57,896 nucleotides of DNA from an uncultured Spirochaetales bacterium (GCA_949287505.1 CASEGX010000063.1:1-57896); one strand, 5' to 3'; positions 42,955 through 51,056 are shown, numbered from the stretch's first letter. Numbers and translations are program-made. Notes: a model not told the origin generated them from the letters alone.

Positions 42955-44778
42955 TTATCTTCTGCGTTTGCGTTTTTTATCAGGGAAGGTGTATCTTCCA
43001 TCTTCCCCGTCACGTGTATCACGTCCGTATGGCTGATAGTCATCTTCCCACTTCTTGCGGCGTTTGCCTTTTCCTCTGAAAGCTTCCTTGCGCCCTGAAG
43101 CTTTTTTCCTCGAATCCCTTGCGCCACCTTCGGGTTTTGCCCTCATAACAACGGGCTTTCCCTTCATCGTGCGATCTGAGTATGCTTTGAGGATTTCCTC
43201 TGCAACGGAGAATGGTGCAGATACGAATGAGGATGTCTCGTTGATTTCCACATCGCTTATGTCTTCGTCTCTGACTCCTGCCTGATCGATTAGGATGTTT
43301 ATGAGCATTCCCTTCGTCAGGCCGTCTTTACGGCCTCTTGCAATGAAAAGACGTGTCTTCCCGCCTTCGTCCATTGATGGTGCCTTGACACGGTCATAGC
43401 GTTCTCTGTTTCTTGCCTCATCACGCTTTTCCCTTCTTGATTTCTCTCTTTTTGCAATTGCTGAGCCTATTTCCCTGTAACGGGAGATGTCGAGTTCATT
43501 CTTGTAGATTGAAGCAAGAAGAAGCGCGAAGGCTTCTGTAGCATCTCGTCCGGAAAGCACGCTGTTTGCGATTTCCATGTATTCTGCTTTGGGATCGGAT
43601 TCAAGGATGTCGAGGATGCTTTCTTTGATTCTTTCCTTTTTCTTCTCGATTATTTCCTCAGCCCTCGGGATCTCTTCCTTGCGGATGTCCGATCTCGCAG
43701 CCTTCCTTATGTATGAGAATTTCCTTGATTCAGAAGGTGTTATGAATGTAATTGCAGTTCCGTTTTTCCCTGCTCTTCCTGTTCTTCCTACTCTGTGTAT
43801 GTAAATCTCAGGATCCTGCGGGATTGTATAATTGATCACATGCGTCAGATCCTGTATGTCCAGACCTCTTGCTGCGACGTCTGTAGCAACAAGTATGGAG
43901 ATCTGATGCTCTTTCATTTTCCTCAGGATCTGCTCTCTTTCCCTTTGTGAGAGATCCCCATGAAGAGAAGCTGCGTCATATCCTCTGTCATGGAGTTTCT
44001 GGCCAATCTCGTCACACTGGAGTTTTGTGCGGCAGAAAACAACACCATAGAAATCCGGCTCTCTGTCAATGATTCTTGTCAGAGCCTCAAGTTTATCTGC
44101 CTCTCTCACTTCATAATAGATCTGATCTGTGGAGATTGCAGCTGTATCTTTTTTCTGTGTCCTGATAATCTCCGGATTCTTCATGAATCCTTCGGCCAGT
44201 TTCATGATGGCAGGTGGCATCGTTGCAGAGAAAAGAAGCATTCTGCGCTTGTCAGGTACTGCCCTGAGCACTGCTTCGATATCATCAATGAAGCCCATGT
44301 CGAGCATTTCGTCGGCTTCATCAAGAACAAGGAATTCAAGTGAATTCAAATCAAGAGAACCGCGCCTTATATGATCAAGTACACGTCCAGGTGTTCCGAC
44401 AACTATTTCAGAACCTCTTTTAAGTCTTTTCAGCTGCTGGACCATGCTAGCACCGCCATATATAGGTGTTATATCAAGTCTTCTATTTCCTCTCAGAGAG
44501 CTCATTTCCTCGCTTACCTGGCTTGCAAGCTCTCTTGTCGGTACCAGTATCAAGGCCTGTACCTTACCATTCTGGGAAACTGTCTCTAGTATTGGCAGTG
44601 CAAATGCTGCCGTCTTTCCTGTGCCTGTCTGTGCCTGTCCTACTATTTCCGTCCCTTCCTTGAGAAGAAGCGGTATTGCCCGTCTCTGTATTTCAGTAGG
44701 CTCTTCAAATCCTTTTTCCTTTAGCGCTCTTATAGACTCTTCACCAAGTCCAAGTTCTCTGAATCCTTCAAGTTCCAT
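42955..44778 (-). CDS. DEAD-box RNA helicase with DbpA-type C-terminal domain
   Basis: 607 residues. Q motif FEEPTEIQ, motif I AQTGTGKT, Ia PTRELA, II VLDEADEML, III FSATM, IV-VI HGDLSQRERE, ATDVAARGLD, HRVGRTGRAG; then a linker and a DbpA-like RNA-binding domain (about 470-550, LFIARGRKDGLTKGMLINIL) and a basic Arg/Lys-rich tail ending KKRKRRR. This is the CsdA/DeaD type used in ribosome assembly and RNA decay at low temperature. ATG at 44778 is preferred: CATAAT lies seven bases before it and the family starts with MELEGFRELGL; an upstream extension to 44919 is not conserved. Confidence 0.93.
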   Translation of the reverse strand: MELEGFRELGLGEESIRALKEKGFEEPTEIQRRAIPLLLKEGTEIVGQAQTGTGKTAAFALPILETVSQNGKVQALILVPTRELASQVSEEMSSLRGNRRLDITPIYGGASMVQQLKRLKRGSEIVVGTPGRVLDHIRRGSLDLNSLEFLVLDEADEMLDMGFIDDIEAVLRAVPDKRRMLLFSATMPPAIMKLAEGFMKNPEIIRTQKKDTAAISTDQIYYEVREADKLEALTRIIDREPDFYGVVFCRTKLQCDEIGQKLHDRGYDAASLHGDLSQREREQILRKMKEHQISILVATDVAARGLDIQDLTHVINYTIPQDPEIYIHRVGRTGRAGKNGTAITFITPSESRKFSYIRKAARSDIRKEEIPRAEEIIEKKKERIKESILDILESDPKAEYMEIANSVLSGRDATEAFALLLASIYKNELDISRYREIGSAIAKREKSRREKRDEARNRERYDRVKAPSMDEGGKTRLFIARGRKDGLTKGMLINILIDQAGVRDEDISDVEINETSSFVSAPFSVAEEILKAYSDRTMKGKPVVMRAKPEGGARDSRKKASGRKEAFRGKGKRRKKWEDDYQPYGRDTRDGEDGRYTFPDKKRKRRR

Positions 44779-44952
44779 ATTCTGGATTATGACGAACAAG
44801 AGGATTTTCAACAACCATGTTATTTTCCGTTTCTTTTGAGAGTGGACTGCCTTAGTGAACAGAAAGGCATAGAGGAGCGCCATGAAAACTGCAGACATCT
44901 TTATTTCGATTCCTTTCACGTGTTAAAGTACATTTGATTTCAGGAGGGGTTT

Positions 44953-46656
44953 ATGAAGACAGTAGGATATAGAAATGCATGGAGTTTCCTTGATGAATAC
45001 AGGGGAAAGGAATTCTCAGGGAAATGGCCGACCATTCCGGAGCTTTTACATATTACAGCTTCAAAATATCCTGATAACCTTTGTCTCCGTGCATTTGATC
45101 CTGATCTTTCTCTTACTTACAGGGAGACTGAATCTGCAGTCATCCGCATTGCAAGAGCTTTGATTTCTGATGGTTTCAAGCCTGGTGATAAAATCGCTGT
45201 GACAGGGCATAATTCCGTGGAGTGGGCGCTCTCTTATTTTGCCGTCATAAAAATGGGCGGAGTTGTTGTTCCTCTTGATCCGACACTGAAGGATAGCGAA
45301 TTGGAACGGTTCATCGGATTCGGTGATGTGACAGGGCTTTTTGTAGAGAAGGAGAGGATAGACAGAATTGATCAGGATGGGACTTTAAGAATCCGTAAAT
45401 ACAGTCTCGAAGATGATGTTATGAAAATGGATGGGCCTGATGTAGGTTTTCCTGATATCAAGGAAGATGATCTTGCCGCAATACTCTTTACATCCGGGAC
45501 CACAGGAGTACCTAAAGGGGTAATGCTGACACATAGCAATCTTGTTTCAGATTGTTTCCTTACGCAGTCAACAATCGAATTTTCCCCTTCTGATGTTATT
45601 TATGCAATTCTTCCGCTTCACCATGCATATACAATGATGGCCGTGCCATATATGGCTATAAGCACAGGCGCTTCTGTCGTGTTCGGAAAGAAGCTTGCGA
45701 TTTCTCATATTTTCCGTGAGCTGAGGGATGGCGGTGTTACTGTTTTTATGGCCGTGCCGATGCTGTACAACAAGATGATTTCATCTCTTATGGCAGGTGT
45801 TAGGAAAAAGGGGACGGCTGTCTATGCTGTTATCAGAGGAATGATGAAGATTTCCGGGTTTATCAAGACAATGACAGGACTCAATATTGGAAGATCTTTA
45901 TTCGGATTCCTTCTTGAGAAGCTCTCATTTGAAAATGTGAGAGTGTGCATATCCGGAGGTGGGCCTCTTCCGGTTTCAACATTTACGATGTTCAATGAAC
46001 TCGGAATGGACTTCGTGCAGGGGTATGGTCTTACGGAAGCTTCTCCTATTACGCACCTCAATCCCATCGCAGCATTCAGGACAGAGTCTGTCGGAAGGAG
46101 TTTCCCTGAAGAGGAGGTAAAGATCGTAGACCCAGACAGTGATGGTAATGGTCTTATTTTCATAAAGGGGCCGATGATCATGCAGGGATACTATAAGAAT
46201 AAGGAAGCTACCGATGAGGTTCTTAATGATGGATGGCTCAACACCGGTGATGTAGGGCATCTTGATAAGGATGGATACCTGTATCTTACAGGGCGTAAGA
46301 AGAATGTCATAGTCACAGAGGGGGGCAAGAATGTCTTCCCGGAAGAAGTAGAGGATCCTTTCCAGCTTTATGAGGATATCGAGCAGATTTGTGTTTTCGG
46401 ATATCTGGCTGATAAGAATCTTAAGAAAGAAGGAATAAGAGCCATAATCGTCCCGTCAAAAAGCTGTATGGATCGTTTCTCGAATGACAATGAGCTGATT
46501 AAGCGGAGAATGAATGAGATTGTCGATGAAGTGAATAAGAATGCTGCTTCTCATAAGCGTATAAGAAGGGTTGATGTAGTCTATGAAGCATTGCCTATGA
46601 CTGGCACTAAAAAGGTCAAAAGAGGGGAAGTCATCGAAAAATATGGGGATAAATAA
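44953..46656 (+). CDS. AMP-dependent acyl-CoA synthetase/ligase
   Basis: 567 residues of the ANL superfamily. A3 motif ILFTSGTTGVPKG near residue 180, A5 GYGLTEASP, A7 NTGDVGHLDKDGYLYLTGR, and A8 GRKKNVIVTEGGKNVFPEE, with catalytic Lys in TGTKKVKRGEV. Probably a long- or medium-chain fatty acyl-CoA ligase, distinct from the 631-residue enzyme at 21715. Strong AGGAGGGG site. Followed by the tRNA cluster promoter, so it is a single-gene unit. Confidence 0.92.
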   Translation: MKTVGYRNAWSFLDEYRGKEFSGKWPTIPELLHITASKYPDNLCLRAFDPDLSLTYRETESAVIRIARALISDGFKPGDKIAVTGHNSVEWALSYFAVIKMGGVVVPLDPTLKDSELERFIGFGDVTGLFVEKERIDRIDQDGTLRIRKYSLEDDVMKMDGPDVGFPDIKEDDLAAILFTSGTTGVPKGVMLTHSNLVSDCFLTQSTIEFSPSDVIYAILPLHHAYTMMAVPYMAISTGASVVFGKKLAISHIFRELRDGGVTVFMAVPMLYNKMISSLMAGVRKKGTAVYAVIRGMMKISGFIKTMTGLNIGRSLFGFLLEKLSFENVRVCISGGGPLPVSTFTMFNELGMDFVQGYGLTEASPITHLNPIAAFRTESVGRSFPEEEVKIVDPDSDGNGLIFIKGPMIMQGYYKNKEATDEVLNDGWLNTGDVGHLDKDGYLYLTGRKKNVIVTEGGKNVFPEEVEDPFQLYEDIEQICVFGYLADKNLKKEGIRAIIVPSKSCMDRFSNDNELIKRRMNEIVDEVNKNAASHKRIRRVDVVYEALPMTGTKKVKRGEVIEKYGDK

Positions 46657-46708
46657 TGAGCTTCACGAACGGTAAAAACAGGAACTTGCTAATTATTTCT
46701 GAAAAGTG

Positions 46709-46737
46709 TTGACACAGTCTTAATTTTCTGCCATATT
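46709..46737 (+). promoter_or_regulatory. Promoter of the five-tRNA operon
   Basis: Perfect TTGACA (46709-46714), 17-bp spacer, CATATT (46732-46737), about 45 bases before tRNA-His. Confidence 0.7.
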
Positions 46738-46782
46738 TGTCGACGTTGAAATTGCTAGGTGCACGCCTCGCTTTCGCTTAAT

Positions 46783-46855
46783 GGTGGAAGTAGTTCAGCG
46801 GTAGAGCGGCAGATTGTGGATCTGCTTGTCGAGGGTTCGATCCCCTTCTTCCACC
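46783..46855 (+). tRNA. tRNA-His (GTG)
   Basis: Acceptor GTGGAAG/CTTCCAC with an extra G (46783) opposite the discriminator C (46855), the histidine identity pair. Anticodon stem GCAGA/TCTGC with loop TTGTGGA gives GTG. First of five tRNAs in one unit. Confidence 0.96.
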
Positions 46856-46878
46856 CTACTACCTCCAATGGAGGAAAA

Positions 46879-46951
46879 GCGCTCTTAGCTCAACGGATAG
46901 AGCGTCGGACTTCGAATCCGCAGGTTGTAGGTTCGAGTCCTACAGGGCGCA
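46879..46951 (+). tRNA. tRNA-Arg (TCG)
   Basis: Acceptor GCGCTCT/AGGGCGC, discriminator A. The anticodon loop CTTCGAA gives TCG; the stem has one mismatch at its base. T-loop TTCGAGT. Confidence 0.95.
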
Positions 46952-46958
46952 TAAATTT

Positions 46959-47031
46959 GGGCCGCTAGCTCAGCTGGTAGAGCAACAGACTCTTAATCTG
47001 TGGGTCAAAGGTTCGATCCCTTTGCGGCTCA
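46959..47031 (+). tRNA. tRNA-Lys (CTT)
   Basis: Acceptor GGGCCGC/GCGGCTC (one G-T pair), discriminator A. Anticodon stem ACAGA/TCTGT with loop CTCTTAA gives CTT. Confidence 0.96.
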
Positions 47032-47038
47032 TAACACC

Positions 47039-47118
47039 GCGAGAGTGGTGAAACTGGTATACACGCTAGTCTTAGGAACTAGTACTTCGGTGTGCGGGTT
47101 CGAGTCCCGCCTCTCGCA
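47039..47118 (+). tRNA. tRNA-Leu (TAG)
   Basis: 80 nt with a long variable arm. Acceptor GCGAGAG/CTCTCGC, discriminator A. Anticodon stem CTAGT/ACTAG with loop CTTAGGA gives TAG. Confidence 0.96.
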
Positions 47119-47150
47119 CGAAACCTAAGCCCGGTGGGTGTACGGTATTT

Positions 47151-47222
47151 GCGGAAATAGCTCAGTGGTAGAGCTCCACCTTGCCAAGGTGGATGTCGCG
47201 GGTTCAAGTCCCGTTTTCCGCT
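47151..47222 (+). tRNA. tRNA-Gly (GCC), prophage attachment site
   Basis: 72 nt. Acceptor GCGGAAA/TTTCCGC, discriminator T. Anticodon stem CCACC/GGTGG with loop TTGCCAA gives GCC. Its 3' end is followed by a terminator and the integrase gene; tRNA 3' ends are common attachment sites for tyrosine integrases, so attL is inferred to lie here. The matching attR is not in the window. Confidence 0.95.
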
Positions 47223-47226
47223 CTAA

Positions 47227-47264
47227 GGCAAGTCTTTATAAGATAAGGACTTGCCTATATTTTT
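47227..47264 (+). terminator. Terminator of the tRNA operon
   Basis: 8-bp stem GGCAAGTC (47227-47234) / GACTTGCC (47248-47255) with a 13-nt loop, followed by TATATTTTT. It lies directly after tRNA-Gly. Confidence 0.8.
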
Positions 47265-47297
47265 AATTGTAGAAATTGCAGTTTTCCCTGCTCGATA

Positions 47298-47326
47298 TTG
47301 GAACCAATTTCCGGTAGTGGTTCCAA
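47298..47326. promoter_or_regulatory. 9-bp inverted repeat upstream of integrase
   Basis: TTGGAACCA (47298-47306) and TGGTTCCAA (47318-47326), perfect dyad with an 11-bp spacer, seven bases before the integrase ribosome site. Could be an operator or an mRNA stem limiting integrase translation, or an integrase core-site element. Confidence 0.45.
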
Positions 47327-47346
47327 AAAATTTGGAGGACTGCAAT

Positions 47347-48492
47347 ATGAAAATCAAGAACGGACGCTGTTCCGCACCGTTTCCCAGACATTCCGGGAAG
47401 AAAACCACGTACTACTATTATGTGTATGATGAGCATGGCAAGCGTGTAAAACGCTCTACTGGAGCCCATTCAAAGGCTGCTGCTATGGCTGTAATCCAGG
47501 ATAGGATCAGAACAGGGACTCTCATATCAGACAGACTCATTGCTGAAGCTGGCAGTTCCAGTACTCTTTTCAGGGATTATGCAAGAGATTTCTTCATAAA
47601 AGACAAGTGTCCTATATGTCAGGATAAGATCCTTAGAGGAAAGCCTTATACTACCCGGGTGATAAAGGAGAATAGGCAGCGTCTGGCTGATCATATAATG
47701 CCATTCTTTGAGAGGATGTCAGTTTCCGGAATCAATGCCGGTGACATAAAACGCTGGCAGTTATGGCTGCATGAGAAAGGTCTGGCAAATTCAACGGTGA
47801 ACAGATGCAGAAGCACATTGTCTCCGATTCTTGATAATGCTGTTGAAAATGGCCTTCTTTCTGCCAACCCTTTAAAAGCCACAAAGCCGCTGTACGTGTC
47901 ACCGGAAAGCCCTCGGGAAGCTTTTACAAGAGAGGAGATTGTTGCTCTCTTTTCTGTAGAATGGGATTCTGAAATAGCACGGCTAGCTGTTATGGTCGCC
48001 GCCTTTACTGGGATGCGGATAGGAGAAGTTAGGGCATTGCGGACTGAATATATCCATGATAATGCTATCATTATCAAGCATAACGCAGAGAAGGACGGCA
48101 GCATAAAGACAACGAAATCTGAGAAGGAAAGGCTGTGTCCTATTCCAGAGAAGCTTGCTTCGGAGTTAATAGAATTCGTAGGCAATCGTTCTGGGTTCAT
48201 TTTCACACTCAATGGTGTAAAGCCAGTCTATGATTCATACATCAATAAATATCTGCATCGAGCTATGGAAAAGGCTGGGATTACAAGAGAGAATCTATCA
48301 TTCCATTCAACAAGGCATTTCCTCAATTCTGAATTGGTCGAAGCCAATGTGTCTGGTGATATGATCCGGGCTGTCATAGGCCATGAATCTGCCGCAATGA
48401 CCGCTAGATATTTGCATCTTCAGGCTTCCAGGATGGAACCAGTAAGGGAAACACAGAAGGAAATAGAGGAAGCTATAGGAGGATTGATATAG
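47347..48492 (+). CDS. int: Tyrosine recombinase, phage integrase
   Basis: 381 residues. N-terminal arm-binding region, SAM-like core-binding domain (about 100-185) and catalytic domain with the full tyrosine recombinase set: Arg in FTGMRIGEVRAL, Lys in TTKSEKERL, His-x-x-Arg in FHSTRHFLNS, His in VIGHES and the nucleophile Tyr in MTARYLHL. Unusual N-terminal insert around residue 80-90 with KCPICQDK resembling half a zinc knuckle. ATG at 47347 has GGAGGA seven bases upstream. It catalyses integration at the adjacent tRNA-Gly. Confidence 0.95.
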   Translation: MKIKNGRCSAPFPRHSGKKTTYYYYVYDEHGKRVKRSTGAHSKAAAMAVIQDRIRTGTLISDRLIAEAGSSSTLFRDYARDFFIKDKCPICQDKILRGKPYTTRVIKENRQRLADHIMPFFERMSVSGINAGDIKRWQLWLHEKGLANSTVNRCRSTLSPILDNAVENGLLSANPLKATKPLYVSPESPREAFTREEIVALFSVEWDSEIARLAVMVAAFTGMRIGEVRALRTEYIHDNAIIIKHNAEKDGSIKTTKSEKERLCPIPEKLASELIEFVGNRSGFIFTLNGVKPVYDSYINKYLHRAMEKAGITRENLSFHSTRHFLNSELVEANVSGDMIRAVIGHESAAMTARYLHLQASRMEPVRETQKEIEEAIGGLI

Positions 48493-48560
48493 AATAAGGT
48501 TAATTGTCTTCTTGTTGTTAGGAGTCGTCCACTATATTACAATTATTATGGGAGGATTCA

Positions 48561-49430
48561 ATGTTAAAGCGCCCTATTGAAGATGCTTCTCGAAATGAAT
48601 TAATGCGTTTGCTTGGTAATCTTGAAAACTATCTTGAAGCTGATGTTATTTCTTATTATGGGGAAATAGTCAATGACAGCGCTTCCAATTTGAAGTTTGT
48701 AATTGAGAAGCTGCAGGAAGAGAAAGAACATAAGCACAACAAGCTCTATTTCATTCTTACCACACCTGGCGGAAGCGTACTTCCCGTCGAAAGAATGGTA
48801 ACCATAATGCGTCACTACTATAAATATGTCTGTTTTATTGTACCTGACTATGCATACAGCGCAGGAACGGTTCTATGTATGAGCGGTGACGATATTTATA
48901 TGAATTATTACAGCGCATTAGGCCCAATCGACCCTCAGGTCCAAAACAAAGAAGGCAAACTTGTCGCCGCGCTTGGTTATTTAGATAAAGTAGAGGAAAT
49001 GATAGAGAAGTCCCGGAACAATACTTTGACTTCAGCAGAATTTCTGATACTCAAAGATATAGATTTAGGCGAAATACGCTCCTATGAGCAAGCAAGAAAT
49101 CTTACAATAGACCTCTTAGAAAAATGGCTCGCTGTATATAAATTCAAGAACTGGATAACGCATAAAGACGGAAGGCCTGTAACAGTTGATGAGAAAAAAG
49201 AGCGAGCCAAGGAAATCGGGCAATCGCTAAGCGATAGCAAGTATTGGAAATCTCATGGAAGACCAATAACTATCAATGAACTTACTTCAGGGAATCTTCG
49301 TTTAAAAATTGATGATTACGAACAGGATCAGAAGCTAGCTCAACTCATAAATAGCTATTATGAATATGTAATAGAATATATACTGACTCATAATTTCAGG
49401 ATATTTATCCATTCAAGGAGTTTCTTATGA
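48561..49430 (+). CDS. Clp-fold serine proteinase (SDH/SppA-like)
   Basis: 289-residue cytoplasmic protein with a ClpP/crotonase-like fold. TTPGGSVLPVERM is the oxyanion-hole segment, and DYAYSAGTVLCMSGDDIYM carries the probable nucleophile Ser; ALGPIDPQV follows as in the serine dehydrogenase proteinase (SDH_sah) family. The C-terminal 120 residues are helical. No signal peptide or transmembrane segment. Ribosome site GGGAGG. Its stop overlaps the next small gene by four bases (ATGA), implying a two-protein unit carried by the prophage next to the integrase. Function, possibly in defence or stress, is inferred from position only. Confidence 0.78.
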   Translation: MLKRPIEDASRNELMRLLGNLENYLEADVISYYGEIVNDSASNLKFVIEKLQEEKEHKHNKLYFILTTPGGSVLPVERMVTIMRHYYKYVCFIVPDYAYSAGTVLCMSGDDIYMNYYSALGPIDPQVQNKEGKLVAALGYLDKVEEMIEKSRNNTLTSAEFLILKDIDLGEIRSYEQARNLTIDLLEKWLAVYKFKNWITHKDGRPVTVDEKKERAKEIGQSLSDSKYWKSHGRPITINELTSGNLRLKIDDYEQDQKLAQLINSYYEYVIEYILTHNFRIFIHSRSFL

Positions 49431-49624
49431 AATCAGGAACGATAGAAGCTGAATTCAAAAAGGTAATATCCGGTTTTGATGAATCATTGATTCCCGATGA
49501 TTTGGCAAAAGCAGATGCTTTTTATAACCATTTGCAGAAAGAAGGAATATTGAAGAGAAAAGAAAGCCAGCTTTTTCCGAATGAAGCGTATTCTTTCAGA
49601 TCGCAAACAGGACAAATTCAATGA
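49427..49624 (+). CDS. Small partner protein of the Clp-fold proteinase, unknown
   Basis: 65 residues, no membrane segment, helical with GFDESLIPDDLAKADAFYNHL. Coupled to the proteinase gene by an ATGA overlap, so the two are probably made in stoichiometric amounts. No family recognised; it could be an inhibitor, adaptor or substrate. Confidence 0.6.
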   Translation: MKSGTIEAEFKKVISGFDESLIPDDLAKADAFYNHLQKEGILKRKESQLFPNEAYSFRSQTGQIQ

Positions 49625-49655
49625 TGTGGTAGCCGGGTTCTCCCGGCTTTTTCTT

Positions 49656-50237
49656 TTACAATGCACTTATTCCTTTTTGGTAATCGCGTTCTCTGATAAC
49701 AGATGAATTCAATCCGTTGTATATCACACTGCAGGTACCTGTTTCAGCATCAATGAGCTCTGGCTGTAGGATAATCGTATCAATGCCAGAATCTCCTCCA
49801 GCTCCCCAACAAGCGGCTACGGGTTTTGTTTCAATCTCGGACATCCAATTCAGATAATCAAAGTCGGGGTAATCATATTTTGATACTTCCAATATAGGCT
49901 CTCCATACTTTTCGGACAGCTGAAAATGCAGCTTGTCATACAAATTCTCTAGGGTGATTCCATCCCGTGAATCTGATTTGCCGATGCCTACTGCTTGTAT
50001 GTAGTAAAGTCCTACCTCATTATCAACAAGAACAACATACACAGGCAGATCCGGATGAGGAGAAGGGACATCCAGCGCTAAGAGATAACCTGTTTCCTCG
50101 TCTTCTTTCTCTTTTATTTCAGCTCCAGCTTCCAGTATCTGATCAATAGACCACCCCATTTCCAGCCCAAATGGATCTGCCGCTAATAAAGAACAACAGA
50201 AACATATAAATGTAAAAATCGATAATATTGTTTTCAT
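49656..50237 (-). CDS. Secreted prophage protein, unknown function
   Basis: 193 residues with a clear signal peptide (about 1-20, ending SLLAAD), so exported to the periplasm. The mature part starts with FGLEMGWSIDQILEAG, has a mixed alpha/beta look and ends in VIRERDYQKGISAL. GGGAGG precedes the ATG at 50237. It lies downstream of the repressor on the same strand, so it is likely expressed in the lysogen, as expected for a superinfection-exclusion or fitness (moron) factor. No family recognised with confidence. Confidence 0.7.
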   Translation of the reverse strand: MKTILSIFTFICFCCSLLAADPFGLEMGWSIDQILEAGAEIKEKEDEETGYLLALDVPSPHPDLPVYVVLVDNEVGLYYIQAVGIGKSDSRDGITLENLYDKLHFQLSEKYGEPILEVSKYDYPDFDYLNWMSEIETKPVAACWGAGGDSGIDTIILQPELIDAETGTCSVIYNGLNSSVIRERDYQKGISAL

Positions 50238-50266
50238 CTTACCTCCCCACGAACAACTCCACGCCA

Positions 50267-50635
50267 TTAGGCAATACTGCCGCTGGTGTGCCGTTCAGCT
50301 TCTTTTTTCGTAACTGTGTATTCAGTCGGTAGACCCAGTATCTGTTCGACCATGAACAGTTGTGTTTCGGTAGCAGTATATTCACATCTGTTTGCAATCC
50401 TTTCTGTTCTCTCAGAATAGAATGCCTTGCCGGTTCTTCCTGTAAGGAGAGCTTCAATTGTCTTTCTTGTTGCTCCGGAAAGCCGCAATAGATCCTCTGG
50501 TTTTGGCATATATCCTCTCGATCTCTGCTGGGTAAGCCTGTGGTAATCTATTCCGCTTGCCTTGGCTAATTCTCCTAGAGATTTGTAAGGGTTGATCTGA
50601 TCAATGTTGTTCCAGAATTCCTGTACCGTAAACAT
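50267..50635 (-). CDS. Phage repressor-like HTH protein
   Basis: 122 residues with a Cro/CI-type helix-turn-helix: YKSLGELAKASGIDYHRLTQQRSRGYMPKPEDLLRLSGA-like region (about 18-55), then a region ending in the C-terminal tail without a peptidase domain. Transcribed away from the early operon, next to a divergent control region, so it is the probable lysogeny repressor. A TATACT box ends six bases before the ATG and there is no ribosome site, so translation is probably leaderless, as for lambda cI from its maintenance promoter. Confidence 0.8.
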   Translation of the reverse strand: MFTVQEFWNNIDQINPYKSLGELAKASGIDYHRLTQQRSRGYMPKPEDLLRLSGATRKTIEALLTGRTGKAFYSERTERIANRCEYTATETQLFMVEQILGLPTEYTVTKKEAERHTSGSIA

Positions 50636-50641
50636 GAGAAA

Positions 50642-50720
50642 AGTATAACTGCATTTAGAAAATGATAGTACAAATACTTAAAAAATACCTTGACTTTTAC
50701 TACTACTACTACTACTATCA
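50642..50720. promoter_or_regulatory. Divergent prophage control region with (TAC)n promoter spacer
   Basis: Rightward promoter: TTGACT (50690-50695), 17-bp spacer made of TT plus five TAC repeats, TACTAT (50713-50718). A sixth TAC is part of the -10. Leftward promoter of the repressor: TATACT on the minus strand (50647-50642). An 8-bp inverted pair, TGATAGTA (50663-50670) and TACTATCA (50713-50720), spans the region; the right copy covers the rightward -10. It is a good candidate operator pair for the repressor. Confidence 0.6.
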
Positions 50721-50768
50721 GGCTATCGTTTAGTAGTTCTACATAAAAGCGAGGTAGTCATAATAAAT

Positions 50769-50993
50769 ATGAAAGACGCATTGATGCTTGCTGTTCAGAT
50801 TACACCCGAAGAAAGAGCTATATCAAAAGAGATAGCCAGGAAGATGGGGATGACTTATTCCGGATGGCTCGGACTCCTGGTCAGACGAGAGCTACGCAAT
50901 TCAAACATTGCCTCCAATGATTCTGTTTCGTCTGCAGGGGTTGCATTTGGCCGTGGCACTGCAGGCGATATAAGGGACAGCTCAATCCTCTGA
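50769..50993 (+). CDS. Early prophage small protein, RHH-like
   Basis: 74 residues beginning MKDALMLAVQITPEERAISKEIARKMGMTYSGWLGLLVRREL, which looks like a short strand followed by two helices as in ribbon-helix-helix DNA-binding proteins, then a Ser/Gly-rich tail. First gene rightward from the control region, a Cro-like position. Family not certain. Confidence 0.6.
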   Translation: MKDALMLAVQITPEERAISKEIARKMGMTYSGWLGLLVRRELRNSNIASNDSVSSAGVAFGRGTAGDIRDSSIL

Positions 50994-51056
50994 GATGGTT
51001 ATTCTGGGAGGCTGGCCACCTCCGTCCCAAAACGGCCAGTTTTCAGGAGGGAAATC

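Noticed and set aside
44779..44919. 47-residue N-terminal extension of the DEAD-box helicase
   Set aside because: Family homology begins at MELEGFRELGL; a -10 box lies directly before that ATG.
46856..46878. Small stem CCTCC/GGAGG between tRNA-His and tRNA-Arg as a terminator
   Set aside because: Short stem with a 3-nt loop and no T-run; the tRNAs appear to be one transcript, so it is more likely a processing spacer.
50698..50718. TAC repeats as a CRISPR or coding repeat
   Set aside because: Only a trinucleotide tract of six units without spacers and not in a gene; interpreted as promoter spacer.
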